A stretch of 64,000 nucleotides of DNA, taken from NCBI RefSeq assembly GCF_009857135.1, contig NZ_CP047318.1, forward strand, positions 248,001-312,000. Reading direction: 5' to 3'. The notes beneath the pieces were generated by a model. It was not told the DNA's origin, searched no databases, and worked only from the letters and a program-made list of their open reading frames with translations. Positions within the stretch are counted from its first letter, which is position 1. Every line of letters starts with the position of its first letter. The DNA is from Streptomyces sp. HM190. Its GTDB lineage: Bacteria; Actinomycetota; Actinomycetes; Streptomycetales; Streptomycetaceae. Of this stretch, positions 24,945 through 34,349 are shown one piece after another. The position numbers were made by a program, and so were the translations under genes.

Positions 24945-26297
24945 TCAGGTGCCGTTCGACGCGGGCGCGCTGGAGAGGGGCGCGGACTCGCTCGTCGTAC
25001 CGCCGTTTTGTGGGGTGCCGCTCGTCTCGGGGGCCTGCGGCTGGGGCTGCGGGGGCGCGGAGGTCGAGCTCTCCGGTGCCGGCGGGTTCGACGAGGACGG
25101 GTTCGCCGGGGACGACGACGGGCAGGGGCTGCCGGTCCCGTCCCGTGCGCCGCCCTTCGAGGTGGACGGGCACGGTTCCGGCGACTTGGTGGGGGGTGTC
25201 TCGGAGGACGGGGTCGAGACCGACGGGGACGGCCGGTCGACCGGCGGGGTGGTCTTCCTGTCCTGGCCACCGGTGTCGCCGGCCCGGCGGCTGAACCAGT
25301 CGTCGCGGGCGGGGTCGTACAGGACGAAGACGTCGACGACCACGGTCGAGCGCTCGACGACCACGACGTTCTGCGGCCGGTACGACGGCCACGCGTCGCC
25401 CTTGGGCTGGGGGGTGGACTTCAGCGCGACCGGCGGGCGCAGCGGGTTGCCGCAGGCGCAGCGCACGCGGGGCACGCCCCGGTCGTCGACGAGGACGGCG
25501 GTGCCGGCCTGGAGGACGGCCTGGTAGGCGGTGGCGGCGCCGTCGCGGTAGCCGTGGTTGGTGACCCGGGTGTCCATGCGCAGCTGCACCGGGGTGAGCG
25601 CGCGCAGATAGCCGGGCACGCCGGACGCCCTGACGCCGACGACGTCCGCGAACGCCTCGTTCTTGGCGGGCACCGCCTGAAGGTACCTGATCTGCTTCTC
25701 GACGTCGCAGCTGGCGGTGTTGCGGGTGCCGCCGTAGAGGCCGGGGGCCGAACCGTCCACGGCGCGGGTGACGTTGGCGGGCTCCGACGGGGTCGGTGAG
25801 GCGGAGGGGCTCTGCGGGACGGAGCTGTCGACCGCCGTCGACCTGGTGAACGGGTCGGGGCCGGACTTCCCGGCCGCCTGGAGGAAGACCTCTCCGCCGC
25901 CGTTGTCGCCGGACCCGCCGGTGCGGGTGAGGACGACGGCCAGCACCACGGCGACGACGGCCGCGGTGGCGATGAGGGCGACCCGGGGTGCGGACCGCCA
26001 CCAGGGGCGCCCCGGCCAGCCGGGGCCCGGCACGGAGTCGCCGGAGCCCTCGCCCGGACCACCGGGACCACCCGGTCCGCCCGGTCCGCCACCGGTGTCG
26101 CCCGGACCTCCGCCGGTCCCGCCGGAGCCCGGACCTCCGCCGGTACCGCCGGTCCCGCCGTCGGTGCCTCCGGGACCGGCGGCGTCGCCGGGCCTCGTCG
26201 GCCCGGTGGAGGGCGGCGGGCCGGGCCGCGACGGCCCGGACAGGGGGCCGGAGGGGGGTCCGGTCGGGCGGCCGGAGGAGGGTTGGTCGGCGCTCAC
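24945..26297 (-). CDS. DUF6777 membrane-anchored protein with Pro/Gly-rich tails
   Basis: This 450-residue protein begins with about 90 residues of Gly/Pro-rich disordered sequence. One membrane helix follows (RVALIATAAVVAVVLAVVLT), then an extracellular domain. The domain contains GLYGGTRNTASCDVEKQI, QLRMDTRVTNHGYRDG and GVPRVRCACGNPLRPPVAL, a Cys-containing signature of DUF6777. The last 100 residues are Pro/Ser/Thr-rich and low in complexity. DUF6777 proteins are abundant in Streptomyces and frequently fused to kinases; here the domain stands alone. It is divergent from a streptophobe-family gene. Confidence 0.78.
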   Translation of the reverse strand: MSADQPSSGRPTGPPSGPLSGPSRPGPPPSTGPTRPGDAAGPGGTDGGTGGTGGGPGSGGTGGGPGDTGGGPGGPGGPGGPGEGSGDSVPGPGWPGRPWWRSAPRVALIATAAVVAVVLAVVLTRTGGSGDNGGGEVFLQAAGKSGPDPFTRSTAVDSSVPQSPSASPTPSEPANVTRAVDGSAPGLYGGTRNTASCDVEKQIRYLQAVPAKNEAFADVVGVRASGVPGYLRALTPVQLRMDTRVTNHGYRDGAATAYQAVLQAGTAVLVDDRGVPRVRCACGNPLRPPVALKSTPQPKGDAWPSYRPQNVVVVERSTVVVDVFVLYDPARDDWFSRRAGDTGGQDRKTTPPVDRPSPSVSTPSSETPPTKSPEPCPSTSKGGARDGTGSPCPSSSPANPSSSNPPAPESSTSAPPQPQPQAPETSGTPQNGGTTSESAPLSSAPASNGT

Positions 26298-26460
26298 GGG
26301 TCGTCTCCCACCGTAGGGATTTCGCAGCTTTTCTCACTCTTGGTGCGGTTCTGCCACGCGACAGGGCCATTGTGTGTCCTGGTCCCGCTCCGCCCGCAAG
26401 CCGGGCGGCACCCGTCCGTCCGGCGCGCGGAGTGACCTCGCCGTGCTTAGCGTGGCAAGG

Positions 26461-27747
26461 GTGAGTCCTCAGACCCTGCGTTCCCCGCGGACGGCGCCCG
26501 AGCGGGAGGCCGCCCGGCACGGCTGGCTCCAGGCCCTCGGCACGGTCCTCGCCGGGCTGGTCGTGATGGTGGTGGTGGCCGCGCTCGGTCTGTGGGCGGC
26601 GGGTGCGGCGGACCTGCCGGACAACGCCTTCCCGCGGGTGGTCGCGGCCGCCGTCGTGACGGCGGTCGGCGGCACCGTCGAGCTCTCCGGCGGCGCCGGG
26701 GCCATCGCCGAGACCCAGGCCGGACTGACCGTGATCCCGCTGTCGGTGACCCTCGCGGGGGCGCTGGTGATCGCCGCCGGGTTCCTGCGCCCGCTGCGGC
26801 ACCGCGCGGTGGCGGGGGCGACCGAGCTCGCGGGCTGGGCCGTACGCATCGCCGTGCTGTGGCTCGCGGCGCTCATCGGGGTCTCGCTCGGCGCGCGGCA
26901 GACGTTCGACATCCCCCTCGGAGACGTGGGGGACTTCCTCGGCATGTCGGCCGACGTGGGCTTCGAGACGGACATCGCGTCCACCGTCCTGTTCGGGCTG
27001 CTGTGGCTCGCCGGGATCCTCGTCCTCGCTCTGCTCGTCTCCCGCGCGGCTCCGCTCCCGCCACGGCTGCTGCGGTTCCAGGAGTCGGTGCGTCCGGCGG
27101 CGTACGCCATGGTGGCGCTGCTGCTGGCCTACGTGGCACTCGGCGTCGTCATCGGGATCGTGGTGGCCGCGACACGGGGGCACGCCGCGGAGACGGCCGC
27201 GGTCATGCTGCTGGGTCTGCCGAACGTCGTGTGGCTGACGTTCACGGTCGGGCTGGGCGCCACCTGGGACGGGCAGGTCGAGGGGCCCTTCGGGCTGCCG
27301 ATGCCTCACCTGCTGGACCAGGTGCTGCGCGGTCCCGACGTCTCCGAGCTGAATCTCGGCTCCCTGGCCGAGTACGACGGACGGGTGTGGTGGCTGGTGG
27401 TGGTCGACGCCGTACTGCTGCTGGCCGCCGCGTTCGTGATGGCGGCCCGCTCCCCGGCGCGGGTGCGGCTGTGGCAGCACGCGGTGCACATGGCGGTCGC
27501 CCTCGTCCTCACCGTGCTGATGATCTGCCTCGTCGCCAGGATCTCCGCCCACTACGGCCTGTCGATCATCGGTATCGGCGATCTCGGCGGCGATCTGGGC
27601 GGGGAGCTGTATCTGCGGCCCCGGCTGTGGTCGGCGCTGGGGTTCGCCGCGCTGTGGGGGCTGGTGACGGGTTGCGCGGGCGGGCTGCTGGCCAGGCGGG
27701 TCCGGCGGCGCGGTGCGGTCGACGACGTCGCACGAGGCGGACGGTGA
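26461..27747 (+). CDS. Streptophobe-family multi-pass membrane protein
   Basis: This 428-residue protein has about ten membrane helices. Typical segments are GWLQALGTVLAGLVVMVVVA, ELSGGAGAIAETQAGLTVIP and the LPNVVWLTFTVGLGATWDG loop. This matches the actinobacterial family named streptophobe, whose function is unknown. The GTG at 26461 is chosen because the conserved part starts directly after it and upstream sequence is not conserved-looking. A GGCAAGG is immediately adjacent, so a leaderless mRNA is possible. In other Streptomyces a DUF6777 protein is often nearby, as here. Confidence 0.75.
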   Translation: MSPQTLRSPRTAPEREAARHGWLQALGTVLAGLVVMVVVAALGLWAAGAADLPDNAFPRVVAAAVVTAVGGTVELSGGAGAIAETQAGLTVIPLSVTLAGALVIAAGFLRPLRHRAVAGATELAGWAVRIAVLWLAALIGVSLGARQTFDIPLGDVGDFLGMSADVGFETDIASTVLFGLLWLAGILVLALLVSRAAPLPPRLLRFQESVRPAAYAMVALLLAYVALGVVIGIVVAATRGHAAETAAVMLLGLPNVVWLTFTVGLGATWDGQVEGPFGLPMPHLLDQVLRGPDVSELNLGSLAEYDGRVWWLVVVDAVLLLAAAFVMAARSPARVRLWQHAVHMAVALVLTVLMICLVARISAHYGLSIIGIGDLGGDLGGELYLRPRLWSALGFAALWGLVTGCAGGLLARRVRRRGAVDDVARGGR

Positions 27748-27778
27748 AGGGGCGGGCGCCGTGCAGCGCCCGCCCCTT
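27747..27778. terminator. Bidirectional terminator after streptophobe gene
   Basis: AAGGGGCGGGCGC (27747-27759) is perfectly complementary to GCGCCCGCCCCTT (27766-27778), loop CGTGCA. It sits between convergent genes. Confidence 0.85.
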
Positions 27779-27817
27779 GACGTCAGCCGTCGGTGACTGT
27801 GCCGGTGCCGGTGCCGG

Positions 27818-29113
27818 TCAGACCGTCACCGGCCGGGACGCGGCCGGTGCGGCCAGGCGGCCCGTGCGGTGCAGTCCGTGCACGGCGGCCGCGCAGGCGA
27901 GGCCGAGCGCGCACAGCGAGATCCACGGCAGCGCGGGCAGGCCCGCCTCCTGGGCGGCGTCCAGGGCGGCCCCGGTGAGGAGGTTGCCGACGGTGATGCC
28001 GAGCCCGCAGACCGTGTTGTAGAGACCGTAGTGCGTGGCGACGAGCCGGTCCCCGGAGAGGCGGACGATGGTGTCCATCTCGAAGGGGTACGCGATCATC
28101 GTGCCGACGGCGAGGAGCAGCGCGGCCAGCGCGGGCGGGACGGCTGCCGCGAGCCACCGGGCGACGCCGGGCCCTGGCACCGGCAGAGCGGCGGTCACCA
28201 GCAGGGGCAGGAAGGCGACGCCCATGACGGCCAGACCGCGGATCAGGGCCTGGCCCGGCTCGTAGCGGGCCCTGCACCAGGCGGTGACCCGGGTCTGCCC
28301 GAGGATGGTGCTGAGCCCGGAGACCGCGAAGAGCACCGCCACCGCGGCCGTGCCGAACGCACCGTCCCCGCCGATCCGCCGTACCTCCAGGGGCAGGGCC
28401 AGATAGACCTGGAAGGTGAGGACGTACGAGCCGATCATCGCCGTGGAGAACAGCAGGAAGGCCCGGTTGGCCAGGATGCCGCGCCACTGGGTGAGCACGC
28501 TCTCCCGGTGTCCGTCGGGCTGTCGACCGTCATCCTCCCGGCCGCGCGCCGGCAGGGCCCGGATCTGCACGACGGAGAGCACGGCGAAGACCCCGGCCGC
28601 CGTCAGGCAGGTGACGCGGAAGTCGACGCCGGTGAGGACCATGCCGACGAGCGGGCCGAGCAGGATTCCGGCCTGGTAGAAGACGTTGAACAGGGCGAAC
28701 GCCTCGACCCTGCGCTCCCCCGCCTCCGCCGCGAGGTAGGCGCGGACGGCCGGGTTGAAGAGCGCGCCGGCGAGACCGGTGGCCGCCGAAGCGGCCAGCA
28801 GCGCGGGCAGCGAGTCGACGAAGCCGAGCGCGGCGAAGCCGACGGTGCGCAGTAGGCATCCGGCGACGATCAGGGGCTTGTAGCCGAGGCGGTCGGCGAG
28901 GGTGCCGCCCACCACGAACATGCCCTGCTGGCTGAAGTTCCGTACGCCCAGCACGAGCCCGACGACCCAGCCGGCGAGGCCGAGCGAGCCGGACAGATGG
29001 GCGGCCAGATAGGGCATCAGCATGTAGAACCCGAGGTTGATGGTGAACTGGTTGACCATCAGCAACTGGACGGCGCGGTCGTGGGAGCGCACCTGGGCGA
29101 GCGTGCCCTTCAC
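27818..29113 (-). CDS. MFS exporter coupled to PLP enzyme
   Basis: This 431-residue protein of twelve predicted helices has [20 protein letters not shown] as its loop 2-3 motif and [20 protein letters not shown] in the middle of the N-terminal half. It resembles drug/metabolite:H+ antiporters (DHA1-like). The GTG start overlaps the stop of the cysteine-synthase-like gene (GTGA), so the exporter probably handles the product of that enzyme or a metabolite derived from it. The end is separated from the streptophobe gene by the strong terminator. Confidence 0.83.
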   Translation of the reverse strand: MKGTLAQVRSHDRAVQLLMVNQFTINLGFYMLMPYLAAHLSGSLGLAGWVVGLVLGVRNFSQQGMFVVGGTLADRLGYKPLIVAGCLLRTVGFAALGFVDSLPALLAASAATGLAGALFNPAVRAYLAAEAGERRVEAFALFNVFYQAGILLGPLVGMVLTGVDFRVTCLTAAGVFAVLSVVQIRALPARGREDDGRQPDGHRESVLTQWRGILANRAFLLFSTAMIGSYVLTFQVYLALPLEVRRIGGDGAFGTAAVAVLFAVSGLSTILGQTRVTAWCRARYEPGQALIRGLAVMGVAFLPLLVTAALPVPGPGVARWLAAAVPPALAALLLAVGTMIAYPFEMDTIVRLSGDRLVATHYGLYNTVCGLGITVGNLLTGAALDAAQEAGLPALPWISLCALGLACAAAVHGLHRTGRLAAPAASRPVTV

Positions 29114-30360
29114 TCGGCGGCCTCCTCACGGACCGCGGAGGGCAGGGTGAGGGGGTCGACGACGTGGGCGCAGCGGGTCCAGCGGTCGACCTCCCTCTCG
29201 TCGGCGCGACCGATGACGTCGGGGGCCGGTGGCGGCGGCCCGTCGAGGAGGCCGTGCCGGGCGCAGTACGCGTCGTCGTAGACGGTGTCGAGGTAGCGCT
29301 GCGGTCCGTCGGGGAAGACCGCCGCGATCCGCGTGTCGGGGGCCTCGGTGCGGGCCAGCCAGCCGGCGACCAGCGCCACGGCGCCGACGCTCCAGCCGCC
29401 GGTGGCGTAGTGCGAGGCGGCGAGACGGCGGCAGGTGTGCACCGCCTCGCTCGGGGCGACCCAGTGCACCTCGTCGAAGGTGGCGTAGGCGACGTTGCGG
29501 GGGTAGATGCTGGAGCCGAGTCCGCGCATCAGCCGGGGGCGGGCGGGCTGGCCGAAGATGGTCGAGCCGATGGTGTCGACGCCGACGATCCGGATGTCCG
29601 GGTACAACTGGCGCAGCACCCGGCCGATACCCGCGGAGTGCCCTCCGGTGCCGACGCTGCACACGAGGACGTCGATGTGCCCGAGTGCGGTGGCGAGTTC
29701 GAGGGCGAGCGGGGTGTACGCGGTGGTGTTGTCGGGGTTGTTGTACTGGTCGGGGCACCAGGAGCCGGGGTGGCGGAGCAGCAGTTCGGTGACCCGGTCG
29801 CGCCGTGCCTGCTGCCAGCCGCCCGTGGGATGGGAGTCGGTGACGATGTCGACCTCTGCGCCGTAGACGCCGAGCAGGCGGGTCATGGACGGTTCGAGTC
29901 CCGGGTCGGTGACCAGGGTGACGGGATGGCCGTGGACCATTCCGGCGAGCGCCAGCCCGAGGCCGAGGGTGCCACTGGTGGATTCGATGATCCGCGCGCC
30001 GGGGAGCAACTCGCCTCGGGCGCGGGCCCGTTCGACCATGTAGAGGCCGGGCCGGTCCTTGATGCCGCCGGGGTTGAAGCCCTCCAGCTTGGCCCAGAAG
30101 CCACGCCCCGCCGGGGTCAGCGGTTCGGACACGCGCAGGAGGGGCGTGTTGCCGACGAGGGCGGGCAGCGCCGAACCGCCGGACGCGGTGCGTGAGTCGG
30201 CGGGGAAGCCGGGCGTGTCGGGCAGGCCGGCGGGTACGCGGGCCACCGTGCCGTGCGTGGCCTCGTCGGTCGCGGGACCGTGCGCGGGGCCGCCTGTGGG
30301 GGGTGTGGTGGCCGTGCCGGTGGTGGCCGTGCCAGTGGTCGTCTTGGTGATCGACTTCAT
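29110..30360 (-). CDS. PLP-dependent cysteine-synthase-family enzyme
   Basis: This 416-residue fold-type II PLP enzyme contains the Schiff-base lysine in [24 protein letters not shown] is the phosphate/Asn-type loop, and [14 protein letters not shown] is the Gly-rich PLP-phosphate loop. It matches O-acetylserine sulfhydrylase-like proteins, including the SbnA-like branch that makes amino acid precursors, but the active-site loop STSGTLG differs from the SGNTG of true cysteine synthase. Beta-replacement chemistry is likely, but the substrate is unknown. The first 60 residues are a low-complexity Thr/Gly/Ala tail (TTTGTATTGTATT). Coupled to an MFS exporter, it may produce an exported amino acid derivative. 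Confidence 0.78.
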   Translation of the reverse strand: MKSITKTTTGTATTGTATTPPTGGPAHGPATDEATHGTVARVPAGLPDTPGFPADSRTASGGSALPALVGNTPLLRVSEPLTPAGRGFWAKLEGFNPGGIKDRPGLYMVERARARGELLPGARIIESTSGTLGLGLALAGMVHGHPVTLVTDPGLEPSMTRLLGVYGAEVDIVTDSHPTGGWQQARRDRVTELLLRHPGSWCPDQYNNPDNTTAYTPLALELATALGHIDVLVCSVGTGGHSAGIGRVLRQLYPDIRIVGVDTIGSTIFGQPARPRLMRGLGSSIYPRNVAYATFDEVHWVAPSEAVHTCRRLAASHYATGGWSVGAVALVAGWLARTEAPDTRIAAVFPDGPQRYLDTVYDDAYCARHGLLDGPPPPAPDVIGRADEREVDRWTRCAHVVDPLTLPSAVREEAAE

Positions 30361-30511
30361 GTCGTTCGCTCTCGCTGGACGATGCGACGGATGGACGGTC
30401 TTCTCGCGCCGGGCCTCGGGCGGACGGACGGATGCGGCCGGTGGGCCGGCCGGTCCGCCCGGCGGGAGCGGGGCGCGGCAGCCGGTACGGGTCCGGCTGC
30501 GGGCGAGAGGT

Positions 30512-31024
30512 CTAGATGCGCCACCGGGAGCTGCGGGCGAGGGCGATCCGGCCGGTACGGGCGCGCCGCTGGCCGTGCGGGCGACGGCGCCCCCGCCACG
30601 GCGGACGCACCGCGGTCACGGCGACCGCGCTGAGCTGCGGCGCGTGATCGGTCGCGGGCGGAAGGTCGGACTGCGTGGCGGAGGCGCGCAGGACGCCGGG
30701 GGGCACGCACTCCTCGGCCGTGTGGTGGTCGTGGGGCCCGTGCGGTGTCTCGTGGCTGGAGGACGGTTCCACCTTCGTCTGGACGGTGGAGGACGGCGCC
30801 GGCGTCCGGTGGGACTGGTCGACCGGCCCGTGCACGAACGCGCACAGGACGATCGTGATCAGCAGGCAGCCGCGGACGAGGGCGGCGAGCAGCCTCAGCC
30901 AGGACGAGTGGACCCACGCCCGGTGGACGTACGAGGGCATGCGGGTGCGTGGGGGCCGGACGTGCGAGGGCATGCGGGTGCGTGGGGGCCGGACGTGCGA
31001 GGGCATGCGGGTGCGTGGGGGCAC
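30512..31024 (-). CDS. Small membrane protein with N-terminal 11-residue repeats
   Basis: This 170-residue protein begins with three near-perfect copies of [11 protein letters not shown]. One membrane helix follows ([20 protein letters not shown]), then a His/Cys cluster ([16 protein letters not shown]) and a basic C-terminus ending in WRI. GGAGG lies 6-7 bp before the GTG at 31024, upstream of the repeats, so the repeats are part of the protein. It has the same organisation as its neighbour at 31157-31636 and may be a DUF6153-like relative. It is probably transcribed with the downstream PLP-MFS pair, 151 bp away. Confidence 0.55.
   Translation of the reverse strand: MPPRTRMPSHVRPPRTRMPSHVRPPRTRMPSYVHRAWVHSSWLRLLAALVRGCLLITIVLCAFVHGPVDQSHRTPAPSSTVQTKVEPSSSHETPHGPHDHHTAEECVPPGVLRASATQSDLPPATDHAPQLSAVAVTAVRPPWRGRRRPHGQRRARTGRIALARSSRWRI
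30932..31022. repeat. 33-bp tandem repeat, 2.8 copies
   Basis: Units at 30932-30964, 30965-30997 and the partial 30998-31022 are nearly identical at the DNA level. They keep reading frame and encode the [11 protein letters not shown] repeats of the overlapping minus-strand gene. The near-absence of synonymous differences points to recent expansion. Confidence 0.85.
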
Positions 31025-31156
31025 GGGGGTCCTCCGGGCGCGCGTCGGCTCGGCGGTGTGTGGCCTGTGTTCAGGGCACGTGGGAGCGAGCGGCGGACGT
31101 GGATGCGGGCGCGGGCGCGTAGGGGGTGAGCCGGTCGGGCGGAGGCGACCCGGGGC

Positions 31157-31636
31157 CTAGATCTGGCGGACCACCAGCGATCTCACGGTGCCGCCGGACA
31201 GGGCGGTCGGCGACGCGTCCCCTGTGCGGTGGGCGCTCGGCACCTGTTCCGGAGCCGTCGCCTCGCCGATCGACACCGCGCAGCGGGGCTGGGCGAGGGC
31301 AGGCCCCTGGTTCGGCTGGCCGGAGGCGCAGTGGTCGGCCGGGTGGCCCGGTCCGTGGTCGCCGCGTCCTTCGTGCGTACCGCAGGGTGCGGTGGCTCGG
31401 ACGACCAGGTGCGTGCCGGGGGCGGCCGTGGGGGCGTCGGCTGCGGCCGGGTGCGCGGGCGGTGGGGTGGCCCGCGCGGTGGAGCCGGCCACCAGGTGTC
31501 CGGCTGCGCTTTCGGCGATGGCGCCGTGCAGGAGGACGACGGCGAAGAGCAGCACGGCGAGGCCGAGCACACGTGGCAGCGGGCCCGCTGGGACGCGGGC
31601 CCGACGCGTGCGTCGGGTGGACCAGGCCGTGATCAC
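31157..31636 (-). CDS. Small membrane protein with His/Cys cluster
   Basis: This 159-residue protein has a basic N-terminus and one membrane helix (RVLGLAVLLFAVVLLHGAIA). An external domain contains GTHEGRGDHGPGHPADHCAS, followed by a Cys-containing segment and the C-terminus LVVRQI. The helix-plus-His/Cys-cluster design matches the next gene downstream and the DUF6153-like protein at 19301. The GTG start lacks an obvious ribosome-binding site. It is likely the first gene of the leftward run that ends with the MFS exporter. Confidence 0.5.
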   Translation of the reverse strand: MITAWSTRRTRRARVPAGPLPRVLGLAVLLFAVVLLHGAIAESAAGHLVAGSTARATPPPAHPAAADAPTAAPGTHLVVRATAPCGTHEGRGDHGPGHPADHCASGQPNQGPALAQPRCAVSIGEATAPEQVPSAHRTGDASPTALSGGTVRSLVVRQI

Positions 31637-31847
31637 GCCGTGATGCTAACGCGTCGCGGACGCCGATCGTCCGGTTCCGCCGGGCGAGAGTGCCAACTCG
31701 CCAGGCGAATGACCGGTTTGCTTCGGCGGGCGTGTCGTCGGGTGAGGGCCGGGTGCCGTCGGTGGGGAGGCGGGTGTCGGTCGACGGGCGGGTGCGGGTG
31801 GTCGCTCGGGGGGACACCGCACCCGGGAGGGGCCACGTCCCCGGAGG

Positions 31848-33200
31848 TCAGGCGTCGACGGTGGGGGCCGGCGCCTCGTTCGCCGGGTCGAGGGAGCGGC
31901 GGGCCAGGAGGGACGCGCAGATCTCTCCGGCGCGGACCGCGGTGGTGGACAGGAGGGTGGAGGTGAGCCCGTGGGTGTGTTCGGTGCCGCCCTGGAGGTA
32001 GATGTCGGCGGTGACGTTGGGGGCGGTGGCCACGCGGTGGTCGCGGCCGACCCGCAGGGCGTCCTCGTCGTCGCGGAGGCACAGCTTGCCGACCTCGCCG
32101 AGGTGGTCGGCGAGGCCCTGCGGCTGGTAGCCGGTGGCGTAGACGAGGAGGTCGGAGGCGAGGATCTCGCGCTCCCCCGTCGGCAGGAACTCGACGGTCA
32201 CCCGTACGTCGTCCGCGGTGGCCGCGACGTCACGAATGCGGGAGACGTTCATCATCCGCAGCCGCTCGTGCCCCTGGACCTTCTCCTGGTACATCGACCG
32301 GGACAGCGATTCGATCAGGTCCATGTCGACGACGGAGTAGTTGGTGCTGCGGTGGTAGTCGAACAGGGACCGCTTCACCTCGCGGGGCGCCCCGTAGTAC
32401 AGGTCGACGGCCTCGGGGTCGAAGATCTTGTTGGCGAAGGGGCTGTCGTCGGCCGGTGTGTAGCCGTACTTGGCGAAGACGGAGCAGATCTCGGCGTCGG
32501 GGAAACTGCGGTGGAGGTAGTCGACTGCTTCCGCCGCGCTCTGGCCGGCGCCGAGGACGACGGCTCGGCGCACGGGTGTCCCGGAGCGGCGGACCTCGTC
32601 GACCCGTGGCAGTAACTGGCTGTTGTGCCAGACCCGTTCGGACAACACCGCGCCGGGCGGGAGGTGGGGTTCGAGGCCCGTGGCGATGCAGATGCTGCGA
32701 GCGCGGCGGACCGTCGGCCGGCCGGGGTCGCCGGGGGTGCGGGTGATGACGTCGTAGAAGCGGATCTCGCCGTCCTCGGTGACGGGGCGGACGGCGACGA
32801 CCTCGGCGGAGTACTCGACGAGGTGGGCGACGCGGGCGGCGGCCCATTCGAAGTAGTCGTGGAACTCGATGCGCAGCGGGAAGAGGGTCTTGAGGTTGAG
32901 GAAGTCGACGAGTCTGCCCCGGTCGCGCAGATAGCACAGGAAGCTGAAGTCGCTCGTCGGGTCCCGCATCGTCACGAGGTCCTTCAGGAAGGACACCTGC
33001 ATGGTGGCGTCGTCGATGAGCATGCCGCGGTGCCAGCCGAACCGGGGCTGCCGTTCCAGGAATCCTACCCGGAGCCCGTCCCGCCCGCCGGACCTGACGG
33101 AGTGTTCGTGCAGGGCGATGGCGAGTGCGAGGTTCGATGGGCCGAATCCGATGCCCAGTACGTCGTAGATGGGGTCGGGCCCGGTTTGCAGCGTCGTCAC
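31848..33200 (-). CDS. L-ornithine N5-monooxygenase (siderophore hydroxylase)
   Basis: This 450-residue FAD/NADPH enzyme hydroxylates the side-chain amine of ornithine, the first step to hydroxamate building blocks. The FAD motif is DVLGIGFGPSNLALAIAL, followed by GMLIDDATMQVSFLKDLVTM. The NADPH motif is RRAVVLGAGQSAAEAVDYL, and the conserved C-terminal signature is LVYATGYQPQ, as in CchB/PvdA-type enzymes. GTG at 33200 is preferred because GGGAGG lies 10 bp upstream; upstream ATGs (33251, 33218) lack a site. It is divergent from the formyltransferase gene across an iron box. Confidence 0.93.
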   Translation of the reverse strand: MTTLQTGPDPIYDVLGIGFGPSNLALAIALHEHSVRSGGRDGLRVGFLERQPRFGWHRGMLIDDATMQVSFLKDLVTMRDPTSDFSFLCYLRDRGRLVDFLNLKTLFPLRIEFHDYFEWAAARVAHLVEYSAEVVAVRPVTEDGEIRFYDVITRTPGDPGRPTVRRARSICIATGLEPHLPPGAVLSERVWHNSQLLPRVDEVRRSGTPVRRAVVLGAGQSAAEAVDYLHRSFPDAEICSVFAKYGYTPADDSPFANKIFDPEAVDLYYGAPREVKRSLFDYHRSTNYSVVDMDLIESLSRSMYQEKVQGHERLRMMNVSRIRDVAATADDVRVTVEFLPTGEREILASDLLVYATGYQPQGLADHLGEVGKLCLRDDEDALRVGRDHRVATAPNVTADIYLQGGTEHTHGLTSTLLSTTAVRAGEICASLLARRSLDPANEAPAPTVDA

Positions 33201-33280
33201 CGCTTCATCGCCTCCCATAGGTGGGGCACGGAGTTCCCCTGGCGGGAACATCGACCTCCCCCAAGCAGAGCCATGTTAGA

Positions 33281-33299
33281 TAAGGTTAGCCTTACCTAG
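33281..33299. promoter_or_regulatory. DtxR/IdeR-type iron box between hydroxylase and formyltransferase
   Basis: TAAGGTTAGCCTTACCTAG matches 16 of 19 positions of the symmetrical DtxR-family consensus TTAGGTTAGCCTAACCTAA. It sits about 20 bp upstream of the formyltransferase ATG and 81 bp from the hydroxylase GTG, so one repressor site could control both genes. Confidence 0.85.
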
Positions 33300-33320
33300 C
33301 AACGGCTGAGGAGGGCTCAT

Positions 33321-34268
33321 ATGCGGGTCGTCATGTTCGGTTACCAGACCTGGGGACACCGGACGCTGCAAGCTCTGCTGGAATCCAGGCACGAGGTGGT
33401 CCTGGCCGTCACCCACCCCAGGAGCGACCACGCGTACGAGAAGATCTGGAACGACTCCGTCGCCGATCTCGCCGAACAGCACGGTGTCCCGGTCCTGTTG
33501 CGCAACCGGCCGGGCGACGAGGAACTGCTGGGCAGGCTGAAGGAGGCGGAGCCGGACCTCATCGTGGCGAACAACTGGCGTACGTGGCTGCCGCCGGAGA
33601 TCTTCGACCTGCCGACGCACGGCACGCTCAACATCCATGACTCGCTGCTGCCCTCGTACGCCGGTTTCTCGCCGCTCATCTGGGCCCTCATCAACGGCGA
33701 GCGGGAGGTCGGGGTCACCGCGCACCGCATGGACGCCGAACTCGACATGGGGGACGTGCTGGTGCAGCGCGCGGTGCCGGTCGGGCCCCGCGACACGGCG
33801 ACGGACCTGTTCCACCGGACGGTCGATCTGATCGGTCCGATCGTCGCCGACTCGCTCGAACTCATCGCCTCCGGCAAGGCCGTGTGGACACCCCAGGACC
33901 GCTCCCGGTCGAGTTTCTTCCACAAGCGGTCCGAGGAGGACAGCCGCATCGACTGGACGTGGACCGCCGAGGAGTTGGAGCGGTTCGTGCGGGCCCAGTC
34001 GGACCCGTATCCGAACGCGTTCACCCATCACCGCGGCGAGCGCCTGCGGATCGTCTCCGCCGCGGTGTCCGAGGGCCGCTACGGCGGCACGCCCGGCCGG
34101 ATCTTCATCCGCGAGGGCGACGGTGTCGTCGTCGTCGCCGGGGCCGGGGCCCGCTCGGGACGGCTGCCGGGGCTCGTGGTCGAGCGGGTGCGGACGGAGG
34201 ACGGTTCGGAGTACGCGGCGACGGAGTACTTCCGCACGATGGGCGGGTACCTGACGGCGCACCCCTGA
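33321..34268 (+). CDS. N5-hydroxyornithine formyltransferase
   Basis: This 315-residue enzyme of the methionyl-tRNA formyltransferase fold uses 10-formyltetrahydrofolate to formylate N5-hydroxyornithine. The folate-binding/catalytic block is TLNIHDSLLPSYAGFSPLIW, with the usual Asn-His-Asp triad positions (N in LNIH, H, and D in the downstream DMGDVLV segment). It corresponds in order and length to CchA of the coelichelin pathway. GAGGAGGG lies 5 bp before the ATG. Its presence predicts that at least one hydroxamate of the product is N-formyl-N-hydroxyornithine. Confidence 0.9.
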   Translation: MRVVMFGYQTWGHRTLQALLESRHEVVLAVTHPRSDHAYEKIWNDSVADLAEQHGVPVLLRNRPGDEELLGRLKEAEPDLIVANNWRTWLPPEIFDLPTHGTLNIHDSLLPSYAGFSPLIWALINGEREVGVTAHRMDAELDMGDVLVQRAVPVGPRDTATDLFHRTVDLIGPIVADSLELIASGKAVWTPQDRSRSSFFHKRSEEDSRIDWTWTAEELERFVRAQSDPYPNAFTHHRGERLRIVSAAVSEGRYGGTPGRIFIREGDGVVVVAGAGARSGRLPGLVVERVRTEDGSEYAATEYFRTMGGYLTAHP

Positions 34269-34349
34269 TCGACCGGGCCGTCGCGGTGCTCCCGGCGCAC
34301 GCCGGGCCCGAGCACCTCGACGGCCTCCGGCACCTGCCGGTGCCGTGCG

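Noticed and set aside
26040..26200. Apparent Gly/Pro repeat array at the DNA level
   Set aside because: It is the low-complexity N-terminal linker of the DUF6777 protein; no conserved period and nothing CRISPR-like.
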